DNA of 64,000 nucleotides, taken from Kordia aestuariivivens. GTDB taxonomy: Bacteria; Bacteroidota; Bacteroidia; Flavobacteriales; Flavobacteriaceae. Below are positions 1-8,814 of this stretch, piece by piece; positions within the stretch are counted from its first letter, which is position 1, and each line of letters starts with the position of its first letter. A program made the position numbers and the translations under genes. Under the pieces are notes generated by a model. That model was not told where the DNA came from. It did no database searches and was given only the letters and a program-made list of their open reading frames with translations. The stretch lies in assembly GCF_014397005.1 (NCBI RefSeq), contig NZ_JACGWS010000004.1, positions 310,001 through 374,000 of the forward strand, given 5' to 3'.

Positions 1-1257
1 ATACCCTTTTGGAATCACCGCGCCTTTTTTGATCACTACAATTCCTTCTTTGATGAAATACGTATCTGTTTCTTTGTCTTCTAAATGCGTTCCTCCGTTG
101 ATTTTTACATCATCGCCAATGCGACAGTTTTTATCAATGATGGCGTTTTTAATGTGACAACGCTCCCCGATTCCCATAAGAATACTAATGTTTTTTGCTT
201 CGATTTCTTCTAAAGATTCATAATGGTCACTTCCCATCATATAGGTATTGGTAACGACCGATTCTTTCCCGATCCGTGAACGAATTCCAATCACGGAACG
301 TTCTATTCTTGCAGCTTGAATGATACAACCATCTGCAATTACGGTGTTGTTTAGGGTTGTTCCTGAAATTTTTGACGTTGGTAATATTCGAGCATTTGTA
401 TAAATACGTTGCTTTTGATCGTATAGATTGAATTTTGGAATGTCGTCTGTCAACCCAAGATTGGCTTCAAAAAACGAATCAATGTTTCCGATGTCTGTCC
501 AATAACCTTCATACTGAAAACTCACCGTTTTGTGTGTATCAATACTTTGCGGAATGATTTCTTTTCCAAAATCTACCGTATCTGGATCATCCATCAATTT
601 GATGAGTAAGTCTCTATTGAAAATGTAAATTCCCATAGAAGCTAGGTATTTTCTACCTTCACCTTCCATTTCTTCGCTTACATCCGACGTCCAATCTGGT
701 AATAAATCTAATGAAGGTTTTTCAATAAATGATGTAATTACGTTTTCTTCATTCGTTTTTAAGATTCCAAACGATGTGGCATCTTTTGCATTTACAGGAT
801 ACGTTGCTATAGAAATTTCTGCGCCCGCTTCTTCATGCTTTTTAATCATATCGTTAAAATCCATTTGATATAATTGATCTCCCGAAAGGATGAGTGCATA
901 TTCAAAATCGTGTGCTAAAAAGTGGTGCATACTTTGTCGGACTGCATCTGCCGTTCCTTGAAACCATTTGTCACTCGAAATGGTTTGTTCTGCCGCAAGG
1001 ACATCTACAAAAGCCGAACTAAAGAAACTAAAGTGAAATGTATTAGAGATATGTTTGTTTAACGACGCAGAATTGAATTGCGTTAATACAAACATACGTT
1101 TGATGTCTGAGTTGATACAGTTTGATATTGGAATATCTACCAATCTATATTTTCCAGCAATTGGAACTGCTGGTTTTGATCGTGCTTCTGTTAATGGGTA
1201 GAGTCGCGAACCTTGTCCACCTCCTAAAATGATACTTAGTACTTTGTTATTGATCAT
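1..1257 (-). CDS. glgC: Glucose-1-phosphate adenylyltransferase, 3' end cut by window edge
   Basis: Makes ADP-glucose from glucose-1-phosphate and ATP, the committed step of bacterial glycogen synthesis, in the cytoplasm. The reading frame starts at an ATG at 1257 and stays open to base 1 (419 codons). The N-terminus carries the nucleotidyltransferase loop LGGGQGSRL (residues 11-19) and the C-terminal third has the hexapeptide-rich left-handed helix pattern usual for GlgC. The family is about 420 residues, so only a few residues and the stop should be missing. It begins 6 bases after the glgA stop and is surely co-transcribed with it. Confidence 0.93.
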   Translation of the reverse strand, partial: MINNKVLSIILGGGQGSRLYPLTEARSKPAVPIAGKYRLVDIPISNCINSDIKRMFVLTQFNSASLNKHISNTFHFSFFSSAFVDVLAAEQTISSDKWFQGTADAVRQSMHHFLAHDFEYALILSGDQLYQMDFNDMIKKHEEAGAEISIATYPVNAKDATSFGILKTNEENVITSFIEKPSLDLLPDWTSDVSEEMEGEGRKYLASMGIYIFNRDLLIKLMDDPDTVDFGKEIIPQSIDTHKTVSFQYEGYWTDIGNIDSFFEANLGLTDDIPKFNLYDQKQRIYTNARILPTSKISGTTLNNTVIADGCIIQAARIERSVIGIRSRIGKESVVTNTYMMGSDHYESLEEIEAKNISILMGIGERCHIKNAIIDKNCRIGDDVKINGGTHLEDKETDTYFIKEGIVVIKKGAVIPKGY

Positions 1258-1263
1258 AGCGTT

Positions 1264-2466
1264 TTATATGATAGATTTATATAGGTTTTCTGTTTGTTTT
1301 GCAATGGCTTTCCAATCGAAAAAGTCTTCTACGCGTTTTCTACTCGCTAGTGCCATGCTGTTTCCAACTTCTTTGTTATTTATGATTGTATTAATTCCAT
1401 CTGCCAAATCTTTTGAAAATTTCTCAGGAGCTACAGGTTCAAATGGTGCTGTGTTTTGTTGTTCCACAGGAATTAAAATACCAGTTTCATTATGAATTAC
1501 TACTTCTTTTATGCCACCAACAGCACTTGCCACCACAGGCGTTTTACATGCCATTGCTTCTATGTTTATGATTCCAAACGGTTCATAGATAGAAGGACAA
1601 CAAAAAACGGCTGCATGTGAGTAGAGTTGAATGATGTCTTCTTTTGGCAACATTTCGGCAATCCAGAATATATTGGAGCGTGTTTGTTTTACCGCATCAA
1701 TACTTTCCTTCATTTCTTGTTCAATTTCGGGTGTATCTGGCGCACCTGCACACAACACAATTTGCGTGTCTTCATCAATGTGTTTAATTGCATTTACGAG
1801 ATGAATGATTCCTTTTTGACGCGTAATTCTTCCCACAAATAATACATACGGTTTTGAAGCGTCAATGTTGAATTTTTCAAGAATTGTCTTTTCGGGTGTG
1901 AATTGATATTGCTCCAGATTAATTCCGTTGTAAATCACTTTTATTTTTTCTTCAGCTACGTTGAAATGTTTTAATACGTCAATTTTTGTTTCTTCCGATA
2001 CGGCAATAATCGCGTCTGCCATTTCAATCGCGGTTTTTTCAATCCAAGAAGAAGCATCATAACCGTTTCCGAGTTGTTCGCGTTTCCAAGGTCGTAACGG
2101 TTCTAATGAATGTGTCGTAATGACCAACGGAGTTCCGTAACACAGTTTCGCCATGATTCCTGCAAATTGCGCATACCATGTGTGGCAATGCACTACATTG
2201 GCGTCAATCGCTTCTGCATTCATGTTTAAATTCGTGTTTAACGTATTGAAAACAGGTTTTAGTTTTTTGTCTGTGTTTGCAAAACTTGCATGATCGCCTG
2301 AGAATCCTTTGATACTTAGATGATCTTCGTTTACATCCTGATCGCCAAAGCTTCGCACTTCCACTTCCATGAGTTGCTTCAATTCGTCTGCTAAATATTC
2401 AACATGAACTCCTGCTCCACCATACACATACGGTGGAAATTCTTTCGTAAAAAAAAGTACTTTCAT
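1264..2466 (-). CDS. glgA: Glycogen synthase (GT4/GT5-like glycosyltransferase)
   Basis: Transfers glucose from ADP-glucose to a growing alpha-glucan. The protein has an N-terminal Rossmann half starting MKVLFFTKEFPPYVYGG, with the glycine-rich sugar-nucleotide loop, and a C-terminal half with the EPFGIINIEAMA motif (E-x7-E) of retaining glycosyltransferases. I place the start at the ATG at 2466 (400 residues); a TTG at 2481 would add only five residues and breaks the family's usual N-terminus. The sequence looks closer to the actinobacterial-type GlgA/GlgM (GT4) than to the E. coli enzyme. First gene of a glgA-glgC operon. Confidence 0.88.
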   Translation of the reverse strand: MKVLFFTKEFPPYVYGGAGVHVEYLADELKQLMEVEVRSFGDQDVNEDHLSIKGFSGDHASFANTDKKLKPVFNTLNTNLNMNAEAIDANVVHCHTWYAQFAGIMAKLCYGTPLVITTHSLEPLRPWKREQLGNGYDASSWIEKTAIEMADAIIAVSEETKIDVLKHFNVAEEKIKVIYNGINLEQYQFTPEKTILEKFNIDASKPYVLFVGRITRQKGIIHLVNAIKHIDEDTQIVLCAGAPDTPEIEQEMKESIDAVKQTRSNIFWIAEMLPKEDIIQLYSHAAVFCCPSIYEPFGIINIEAMACKTPVVASAVGGIKEVVIHNETGILIPVEQQNTAPFEPVAPEKFSKDLADGINTIINNKEVGNSMALASRKRVEDFFDWKAIAKQTENLYKSII

Positions 2467-2649
2467 TGGTTCGTTTTTCAAGCTTTTTGGTTTCTTTCGT
2501 TGTAATGCTTTACAAATTACTCAATTAATATGAAATACTTACTATGTTTTCATTGGCGAAAATCGATATTGACAAACTAAAACGTTTTCGTAATGTTAAA
2601 CTATTAACAACGACCAAATGGAACATATAATTATCCTTAAATTTACATT

Positions 2650-3123
2650 ATGAAAAAGATTTTATTACTTGCCGTTTTTGGTTTATTTTTAAGCTGTAAC
2701 TCGTCGGCACAAGAGAAAAAAGAGGAAACTTTTAAGGTTTCAAAAACAAAAGCTGAATGGAAAGCTCAGTTAAGTCCTGAAGCATTTTATGTATTGCGAG
2801 AAGCTGGAACAGAACGCCCTTTTAGCAGTGCGTTGAATAAAAACTACAAGAAAGGGACGTTTTACTGTGCAGGTTGCAATACGCCTTTGTTTAAGAGTGA
2901 ACATAAATTCGATTCTGGAACTGGTTGGCCAAGTTTTGATCGTGAGATTGAAGGAAATGTATCATTTTCAACCGATTATGATCTTGGATATGCACGCACC
3001 GAAGAACATTGCGCAACTTGTGGTGGACATTTAGGTCATGTTTTTAATGATGGACCTCGAAAAACCACTGGAAAGAGACATTGTATTAATGGTGTTGCGT
3101 TGAAGTTTGTTCCTGAAAATTAG
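2650..3123 (+). CDS. msrB: Peptide-methionine (R)-S-oxide reductase, lipoprotein form
   Basis: Repairs methionine-R-sulfoxide in proteins. The N-terminus has a lipoprotein signal with lipobox LFLSC (Cys16), so the enzyme should act in the periplasm on a membrane anchor. The MsrB domain fills residues 35-155: two zinc CxxC pairs (CAGC near residue 75 and CATC at 121-124), the HLGHVF stretch, and the catalytic Cys145 in RHCINGVAL. The length fits one SelR domain without a fused MsrA. It stands alone, divergent from glgA. Confidence 0.93.
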   Translation: MKKILLLAVFGLFLSCNSSAQEKKEETFKVSKTKAEWKAQLSPEAFYVLREAGTERPFSSALNKNYKKGTFYCAGCNTPLFKSEHKFDSGTGWPSFDREIEGNVSFSTDYDLGYARTEEHCATCGGHLGHVFNDGPRKTTGKRHCINGVALKFVPEN

Positions 3124-3221
3124 ATTTTCTTAGACTTCTTGGATTTTTAGACAACTTAGATTACTAGACTTGTTCGATTTTATGAAGTCTAAATGTGGTA
3201 TTCATAGCTTGAATTTTATCA

Positions 3222-3791
3222 ATGGAAAATTTACTAGAAGAAATATTGGGTTGTACAATTTGCAAAGATTTTTTGCCACTTGGTGTGAACCCTGTTTTGT
3301 CTGCGCACGAATCGTCTAAGATTCTTTTGATTGGTCAAGCACCAGGTTTGAAAGTCCATCAAAGCGGGATTCCTTGGGATGATATGAGCGGAAAACGCTT
3401 GCGACAATGGCTGAATGTTTCCAATGAAACTTTTTATGACGCGAAAAATATTGCGTTGATTCCAATGGGATTTTGTTATCCCGGAAAAGGAAAAACAGGC
3501 GATTTACCACCACGAAAAGAATGTGCAGAAGCTTGGCACAAACAGTTATTGTCTAAAATGGAAGAAGCCGAATTGGTATTATTAGTTGGGCAATATGCAC
3601 AGAAATATTATCTTCAAAAAAACGCTAAAAAGACCTTAACAGAAACCGTTTCTAATTATAAAAGTTACCTGCCGAAATTCTTTCCCTTACCGCATCCGTC
3701 ACCGAGAAATCGTTTTTGGTTGCGTAAGAATCCTTGGTTTGAAAAAGATGTGATTCCAGAGTTGCAGAAGCGGATTGCTAGACTTGTTTGA
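3222..3791 (+). CDS. Uracil-DNA glycosylase family protein
   Basis: Likely removes uracil or another damaged base from DNA. At 189 residues it is one alpha/beta UDG-fold domain: the catalytic-loop motif GQAPG (38-42), the conserved PWDDMSGKRLRQWL stretch that follows it, and the C-terminal HPSPRN motif (158-163) that contacts the minor groove. The cysteines near the N-terminus (CTIC) recall the iron-sulfur UDG families 4 and 5, but the full four-cysteine set is not clear. Exact family and substrate cannot be decided here. It sits between msrB and a DinB-like gene, with degenerate TTAGACTT repeats on both sides. Confidence 0.8.
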   Translation: MENLLEEILGCTICKDFLPLGVNPVLSAHESSKILLIGQAPGLKVHQSGIPWDDMSGKRLRQWLNVSNETFYDAKNIALIPMGFCYPGKGKTGDLPPRKECAEAWHKQLLSKMEEAELVLLVGQYAQKYYLQKNAKKTLTETVSNYKSYLPKFFPLPHPSPRNRFWLRKNPWFEKDVIPELQKRIARLV

Positions 3792-3902
3792 TGTTTAGAC
3801 TGACTTAGATCGCTAGACTTGCTTCGCGCTTGGACTTGTTAGAAAGTATCGTTTTACTATGTTTATAGATTAAATACTATTTTAATTAAAACACCATTAC
3901 AC

Positions 3903-4466
3903 ATGAGTTTGATAGCTGAAAATTATTTAGAGAGTACACGCAAGCAGTTTACGTATTATAAAAGTTTGGGCGATAAAACGTTTGCGCAGTTATCTGATGA
4001 AGAAATTCATTGGCAACAGAACGATGATAGCAATAGTGTTGCAATTATTGTAAAACATATTGTTGGAAATATGCTGAGTCGTTGGACAAATTTCTTAACA
4101 GAAGATGGTGAAAAGGAATGGCGTCATCGTGATACCGAATTTGAAGATACGTACACCTCCAAAGCAGAAATGATTACCGCTTGGGAAAAAGGTTGGCGCT
4201 GTTTGTTTGCTGCGATTGATCCACTTGAAGCGAAAGACGTTTCCCGAATTATTTACATTCGAAATCAAGGGCATACGGTCATGGAAGCAATGACACGACA
4301 ATTGAGTCATTATGCATACCATATTGGTCAGTTAGTCTATGTTGGCAAGTTGATTCGTGGAAATGAATGGACTTCGTTATCCATCCCGAAAGGAAAATCT
4401 TCTACGTATAATACAGATAAGTTCAGCAAAGAGAAAGGCAAACGACATTTTACGGATGATTTGTAG
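3903..4466 (+). CDS. DinB-like / DUF1572 family protein
   Basis: A four-helix-bundle protein of 187 residues resembling the DUF1572 branch of the DinB/YfiT superfamily, usually metal-binding thiol-dependent enzymes of unknown substrate. Support comes from the order of conserved pieces: QLSDEEIHWQ near residue 31, VKHIVGNMLSRW (49-60) with the first histidine, and RQLSHYAYHIGQLVYVGK (about 131-148) with two more histidines. Three such histidines are the usual metal ligands. No signal peptide. The last bases run into another TTAGACTT-type repeat. Confidence 0.75.
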   Translation: MSLIAENYLESTRKQFTYYKSLGDKTFAQLSDEEIHWQQNDDSNSVAIIVKHIVGNMLSRWTNFLTEDGEKEWRHRDTEFEDTYTSKAEMITAWEKGWRCLFAAIDPLEAKDVSRIIYIRNQGHTVMEAMTRQLSHYAYHIGQLVYVGKLIRGNEWTSLSIPKGKSSTYNTDKFSKEKGKRHFTDDL

Positions 4467-4491
4467 ACTTTATTAGACTTGCTTGGATGTG

Positions 4492-5361
4492 TTAGACTAT
4501 TAGATGCTGTCTGAAAGTTTTGATTGGATCTTGGTTTTGAATTTTCTTGATTTTTTCATGATATATGTTTGCGATTTCTCGGTATCCAGAATTTTTTAGA
4601 TGAATTTCGTTGTCCCATTGTGAATCGTTTGGAAATTTTCCACGCAAGTCTATATGATGAAAATGTTCGTAAGCTGCGTCCAATTCTAGGAGCATTTCGT
4701 TAAATTCGTCTACAAAGTATTTTATAATTGCTTCTTGATCTTGCTTATCCGTAATTCCTTTCATGCCAAATGAAGGCAACAACCAAGGACCTTTTATGTT
4801 TCTAAAGATGAAACTGTATCCTTTTCCATTCACTTTTGCATAGTCATATCCGTCCATCAAAATATTACAGTTCACAGCCGTTGAACGTGCCGATTTTATA
4901 AAGAATTCAATCGCGCGTTTCATTTCTTTTAAACGCGCTTGAAATATATCTTTGTTGATCAATTCTGTCGAATTTGAGAATTTATGATTCAAATATCCTA
5001 ATATTTCACTCCCAACAATATCGTTACCGCCACCGCTAAATAATACAATTTTCGGTTTGTGTTTTCTGATGGAATTTAATGTTCTTTGTAATGATAGCGA
5101 TCCGGAATGCCATACTGTATCACGCCTACTTCTGTATTCTGTTCCGTAGATCATATTTTCTAAGGTATCACCAGCTTTTGCATATTTGTCAATAGCATAT
5201 CCCTTTTTTATCAAGTAATCAATGACATCTTTTTTTAAAGTATAATCGAACCAAGAATCACCTTCTGCGACGATCACCAATTCTTTTGGATAGTCTGATT
5301 TTAATCTTTTATTTGAGATTCGAACTTGTTGCTGCTTAAATTTTTTGAGCTGTTGTGACAT
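4492..5361 (-). CDS. SGNH/GDSL-type hydrolase, probably cytoplasmic
   Basis: A 289-residue protein with the block structure of SGNH esterases/lipases: block I GDSWFDY with the nucleophile serine (residues 34-40), block III GGGND near residue 112, and block V DNEIHLKNSGY near residue 252 with the catalytic histidine. There is no signal peptide; the N-terminus is lysine- and glutamine-rich. Substrate unknown. It is convergent with the DinB-like gene and has its own short upstream region, so it is probably monocistronic. Confidence 0.75.
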   Translation of the reverse strand: MSQQLKKFKQQQVRISNKRLKSDYPKELVIVAEGDSWFDYTLKKDVIDYLIKKGYAIDKYAKAGDTLENMIYGTEYRSRRDTVWHSGSLSLQRTLNSIRKHKPKIVLFSGGGNDIVGSEILGYLNHKFSNSTELINKDIFQARLKEMKRAIEFFIKSARSTAVNCNILMDGYDYAKVNGKGYSFIFRNIKGPWLLPSFGMKGITDKQDQEAIIKYFVDEFNEMLLELDAAYEHFHHIDLRGKFPNDSQWDNEIHLKNSGYREIANIYHEKIKKIQNQDPIKTFRQHLIV

Positions 5362-5459
5362 GCTATTTTCTTTAAATTAGTACTTAAAAATAAAGAAATA
5401 GTTTTAAATCAACGTACGGTTTTCCACATTGAGAAGCTAGTCGGTGTAATTTTTTAAGA

Positions 5460-6674
5460 TTATGGATTACTTCTCAAATATTTTTTCCCAAAAATTACGC
5501 CTATTGTGAGTATTATAGCCATCATAACCATTCCGGAAAACGCAAACTCTAATGTTAACGCTGCATCTTCGTTAAGCATTCTTCTAATATATATCCCTAG
5601 AGATATAAAGAGTCTGACTATGATAAAGAATACACTCATAACAATGGCTAGGTATTTAGGATTTGAATGCTTTGTTATGATTGCATATATCGTTGGACCA
5701 ATAAGTATTTCTGCCATTCCGATGAAAAAGATGGCTGCTAGTAGTATGTAAAAATACTGTTCGGTTGGTACTTCTGGAACTAGTAAAAGGATATAAAATG
5801 AAAGTGCTGCACATATAAATCCGATCGTTATTTTCAGGAATCGATTGATGTACTTATACATCCAAAGAATTCCCAAAAGAATGACTAATGGAATGGTGAA
5901 ATAAAAATTTACTTCTTGAAAGAATTCTTGTGAAATTTCAGTTGATGAATTTTCAATAAAAGCATTTTGCATAGTATATGTTCCTTCACCACCCAAATCA
6001 TAGAACAACCAAAAAGATGCCATACAAAGACATGCAATGACTATTTTTAAAACACGTTGATTGATTGTTTTTATTTTTTCAGCAGAAGCTACAATTGGCA
6101 GCTCTTTAGAGAACAACAGTAGTATTATTGAAATGATGAAAAATAAACCTGCTAGTATAAATCCGTATGTCCAATTTTCTGTCTCAGCTATAGATCCAAT
6201 AAGCAATACACCAATAAAAGAACCTATGCTTATACTTGCATAGAAAAAGGAAAATCCTGAATCTAATCGTTTTGGGATTTGCAAGTATTGTTTTCCAAAA
6301 TTTGCAATCATATTGGGTCTGTATAAACCACTTCCAAGTGTTAGCAATAGTAGACTCGCATATACTGCATTTTCAGAACCTATACATAATACAAAAGCTC
6401 CGATTGCCTGTATGATTCCTCCTAAAATTATGGTTCTTTTATTTTTTAATAGTAAATCACCAAGTAATCCTCCTAGAAGTTGAGTAATGATGAGCAAAGA
6501 TGCCATAAGTGCATAAAAGTTCAGCATTGCTGGCATATACGCATCTTTTAATTCACTAAACGCGTATACGATTAGTATAGATCGCGTACCGTAATATCCT
6601 GCTCTTTCAAATATATTTGATAGTAAATAGATCAGTATATTTTGATGATGTGTTTGCTCTAGATTTTTTTGCAT
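5460..6674 (-). CDS. POT/PTR2-like peptide:proton symporter of the MFS
   Basis: An inner-membrane transporter of 404 residues with about 12 hydrophobic segments. The N-terminal FERAGYYGTRSILIVYAF is the conserved FERFxYYGxR signature of proton-dependent oligopeptide transporters, where the ExxERxxYY region couples protons. It is shorter than most POT proteins (450-600 residues), lacking the extra helices between the two bundles, so substrate type is uncertain and a generic MFS carrier is possible. A 630-base gene-free region follows upstream, divergent to the peptide/GLPGLI locus. Confidence 0.78.
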   Translation of the reverse strand: MQKNLEQTHHQNILIYLLSNIFERAGYYGTRSILIVYAFSELKDAYMPAMLNFYALMASLLIITQLLGGLLGDLLLKNKRTIILGGIIQAIGAFVLCIGSENAVYASLLLLTLGSGLYRPNMIANFGKQYLQIPKRLDSGFSFFYASISIGSFIGVLLIGSIAETENWTYGFILAGLFFIISIILLLFSKELPIVASAEKIKTINQRVLKIVIACLCMASFWLFYDLGGEGTYTMQNAFIENSSTEISQEFFQEVNFYFTIPLVILLGILWMYKYINRFLKITIGFICAALSFYILLLVPEVPTEQYFYILLAAIFFIGMAEILIGPTIYAIITKHSNPKYLAIVMSVFFIIVRLFISLGIYIRRMLNEDAALTLEFAFSGMVMMAIILTIGVIFGKKYLRSNP

Positions 6675-7024
6675 GCGTTTTTTTGATGTCTAAGATTAAT
6701 ATTCAAATATACTTTTAACTATGCCAATATAAGATTTATATGGCATCAATGAAGTATGGTTTAGATGAATGAGTAGCAAAATTTACTATTTCGTATCAAT
6801 ATTCATTTCCTTATTTTTCAAAAATTCAATTATATAGCTGAAAAATTAATTTTACCATTGTTTTCAATGGTGTTTTTTTAAGATATGTAAGTACACAATT
6901 TATGAATTGTAAGTGCAAAAAAAATCGCTCAGACCAATAAAATTCTACAAACCAACTCATTAATAGTTAAATAGAAAAAAATCTGTCATAAAAAAGTCAT
7001 TTCGCAAACATTTTTACATTATAT
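6675..7024. other. Gene-free spacer before the first structured leader
   Basis: AT-rich spacer between the divergent POT transporter gene and the leader that starts near 7025. No open frame of convincing size and no known RNA seen. It should hold the transporter promoter. Confidence 0.4.
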
Positions 7025-7307
7025 TTATGTAGGAAAAAAAGTATTATCTAAGGTTAACATACCTTATTTTTTACGTACATAAAATAATTTTTATTACATT
7101 GTAGGTGAATATGAAATCTGAGTAAACAGTATTATCTTTAAGTTCGTTCAACTAGTGAACATAATGATACAATTTTAAAAGAATAATACTCTGGAAATGA
7201 ATGAGTGCAAGCCAACGAGTCGGGATGCAATAACTAACCTTGCACGCTGAATTACAGCGACTATAAACTTGTACTATTTAGCATTAACCATTTAAATTAT
7301 TTAAATT
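7025..7307 (+). ncRNA. Structured 5' leader, copy 1 (candidate cis-regulatory RNA)
   Basis: About 280 bases before a small peptide gene, repeated at 8815-9089. Conserved parts include AAGGT-TAACAT-ACCTT (7050-7065), a GTTCA-ACTAG-TGAAC hairpin (7146-7160), an ACTCTGGAAATG block, and a possible three-way junction: AGTC(G) 7218-7222 with GACT 7259-7262, TGCAA 7226-7230 with TTGCA 7240-7244, and GCTG 7246-7249 with CAGC 7255-7258. Loops differ between copies while stems persist. I do not recognise a known riboswitch. The AAGGT/ACCTT element could instead be a protein operator. Confidence 0.5.
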
Positions 7308-7535
7308 ATGAAAAATTTATTTTTTGCGCTAGCATTCATGTTCATCGGAAGTTTTGCTTTCGCTAACAACACAACAACTGAAGTATTAAATACGAATACA
7401 ATTGAACTTACGGAGGTTACTTCTCAAGAAGTTGCAACCGATGTTATTGTTGTCGTAATTATTACTGAATATTATGATGAAGATGGTGAGTTAGAAGCTA
7501 TAGACATCGAAATTCATGTTTGGATAATAGAATAA
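7308..7535 (+). CDS. Small secreted acidic peptide, copy 1
   Basis: A 75-residue protein: Sec signal peptide (about residues 1-19, MKNLFFALAFMFIGSFAFA) and a mature part of about 56 residues that is strongly acidic, with alternating valine/isoleucine and Asp/Glu (for example VIVVVIITEYYDEDGE) as in beta strands. No cysteine. It closely resembles the peptide at 9090, including the TTTEVLNTNTIELTEVT stretch. Function unknown. It is preceded by the structured leader and followed by a GC-rich hairpin, then the GLPGLI gene, so it may be made in excess over the downstream gene. Confidence 0.75.
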   Translation: MKNLFFALAFMFIGSFAFANNTTTEVLNTNTIELTEVTSQEVATDVIVVVIITEYYDEDGELEAIDIEIHVWIIE

Positions 7536-7548
7536 ATGATATAATTAT

Positions 7549-7566
7549 GGGGAGAGTAATCTCCCC
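7549..7566 (+). terminator. Hairpin between peptide 1 and GLPGLI gene
   Basis: GGGGAGA (7549-7555), GTAA tetraloop, TCTCCCC (7560-7566). No clear U-tract follows, so attenuation or 3'-end protection is as likely as full termination. The same stem follows peptide copy 2. Confidence 0.55.
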
Positions 7567-7582
7567 AATTAAAATAAGACCT

Positions 7583-8341
7583 ATGATGAAGTTAAAAAAA
7601 GTATTTTTCACATTACCTTTAATTTTACTATCAATGAATAGTCAATCTTTATTTTCTCAAAATACAAAATCAGTTGTTATAGAATATCAAGAGAAAAGAG
7701 CCGTAAATGAAGAAAAAATTAAAAATCTTCCAGAACGTATACAACAAGTTGTTCGTGCAAAATCAAAATGGAGAAAATCTGTATTGATTCACAATGAAGA
7801 AGGTTCATATTATATGTTACAAGATAAAATAGAAGATAAAACTGTAACTGTAAGTGATACTCAAAAAAGAACGGTCAAAGTAGGTCAGAAAGTATTTTTT
7901 AATGACTTTTTAACTAATAATTCGTATCAAGAATTACGAATGTATAATGAAAATGTACTTATCAAAGACAAGCTGAACAAATACAAGTGGGAGCTTTTAT
8001 CTGAAACAAAAAAGATCAATGATATTGTATGTAAAAAAGCAACAACAACAAATGAACATGGAAGAACAGTTGTCGCTTGGTATACTGATAAGTTTGGAAT
8101 TACAAATGGACCACAAGGATATTATGGACTTCCTGGCTTAATTGTATATTTAGATGATGGAAAATATACTTTTAAAATGGATAAAGTAAGCTTTTCTGAT
8201 AAGAAACTTGATCTATTAAAACCTAGCAAAAACGCTAACGTAGTTACACCTGAAGAATATATGAATAACTATGTTAATGGTAAAAGTAGTAAATCTCAAA
8301 GAGGAAATACAACCACCACAAGAAGACGTGTACAAAACTAA
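7583..8341 (+). CDS. GLPGLI family protein
   Basis: A secreted or periplasmic protein of a Bacteroidetes-specific family of unknown function, named after its motif. Starting at ATG 7583 (252 residues) gives an ordinary signal peptide (MMKLKKVFFTLPLILLSMNS, cleavage near FSQ). An upstream in-frame ATG at 7520 would translate through the hairpin and is unlikely. The GLPGLI motif lies in YYGLPGLIVYLDDGKY. Members are often next to TonB-receptor-like barrels, which fits the large barrel gene at 9563. The C-terminal tail is Ser/Thr/Arg-rich. Confidence 0.88.
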   Translation: MMKLKKVFFTLPLILLSMNSQSLFSQNTKSVVIEYQEKRAVNEEKIKNLPERIQQVVRAKSKWRKSVLIHNEEGSYYMLQDKIEDKTVTVSDTQKRTVKVGQKVFFNDFLTNNSYQELRMYNENVLIKDKLNKYKWELLSETKKINDIVCKKATTTNEHGRTVVAWYTDKFGITNGPQGYYGLPGLIVYLDDGKYTFKMDKVSFSDKKLDLLKPSKNANVVTPEEYMNNYVNGKSSKSQRGNTTTTRRRVQN

Positions 8342-8343
8342 TG

Positions 8344-8381
8344 TAGTGTGAATTCAGTTTTACAAAAAAACTGTCACACTA
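8344..8381 (+). terminator. Hairpin after the GLPGLI gene
   Basis: Two nested inverted repeats directly after the stop codon: TAGTGTGA (8344-8351) with TCACACTA (8374-8381), and inside it CAGTTTT (8355-8361) with AAAACTG (8367-8373). A strong stem but with little U-tract. Confidence 0.55.
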
Positions 8382-8490
8382 TAAAGTTATTCATACTAGT
8401 AGCTGTTCTTTTTTTCTTAAAAAAGTAGCACTAATACATATTGAATGTTTTTGGTAAAATTGAACTTTTATTTTTAAACATTAACTGAAA

Positions 8491-8676
8491 GTTAAAAGTA
8501 TAAATTCAGATCGTGATTTTAATTTATACTTTCAACTTAAGCATAAAAAAATGAAACGTGAAAACGAAATTCATTTGATAAATTTAGTATTAAACGTTCC
8601 TTTTCTGAACGTTTAAAAATTCCCCCCTAAATTCATGTATCGCATACTTGTAGTGTTTTTTAAAAGCGTACTACAA
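8491..8676. repeat. Three further inverted repeats in the peptide-unit spacer
   Basis: Stem 1: 8491-8506 with 8521-8536 (16 positions, one mismatch). Stem 2: TAAACGTTC 8591-8599 with GAACGTTTA 8607-8615. Stem 3: TTGTAGT 8648-8654 with ACTACAA 8670-8676. No open frame crosses the block. They may be terminators, operators or folded RNA; nothing identifies which. Confidence 0.5.
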
Positions 8677-8814
8677 AGGGTTTATAGTATTATATAATTG
8701 ATACTGTAAATTCATTATTTTATATAAAGTAAAATTAACTATTGTTAATAATAAAGTATTTTTTTTGACAGAAAAAAATATTTTTATTTTAAAATATTTA
8801 CATTATATTTAATG

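Noticed and set aside
7201-7262. Cobalamin, TPP or SAM riboswitch in the structured leader
   Set aside because: None of the conserved cores of these classes could be found; the leader is left unassigned.
7520-7582. Upstream ATG start for the GLPGLI protein
   Set aside because: It would translate through the hairpin and place 21 residues before a normal signal peptide.
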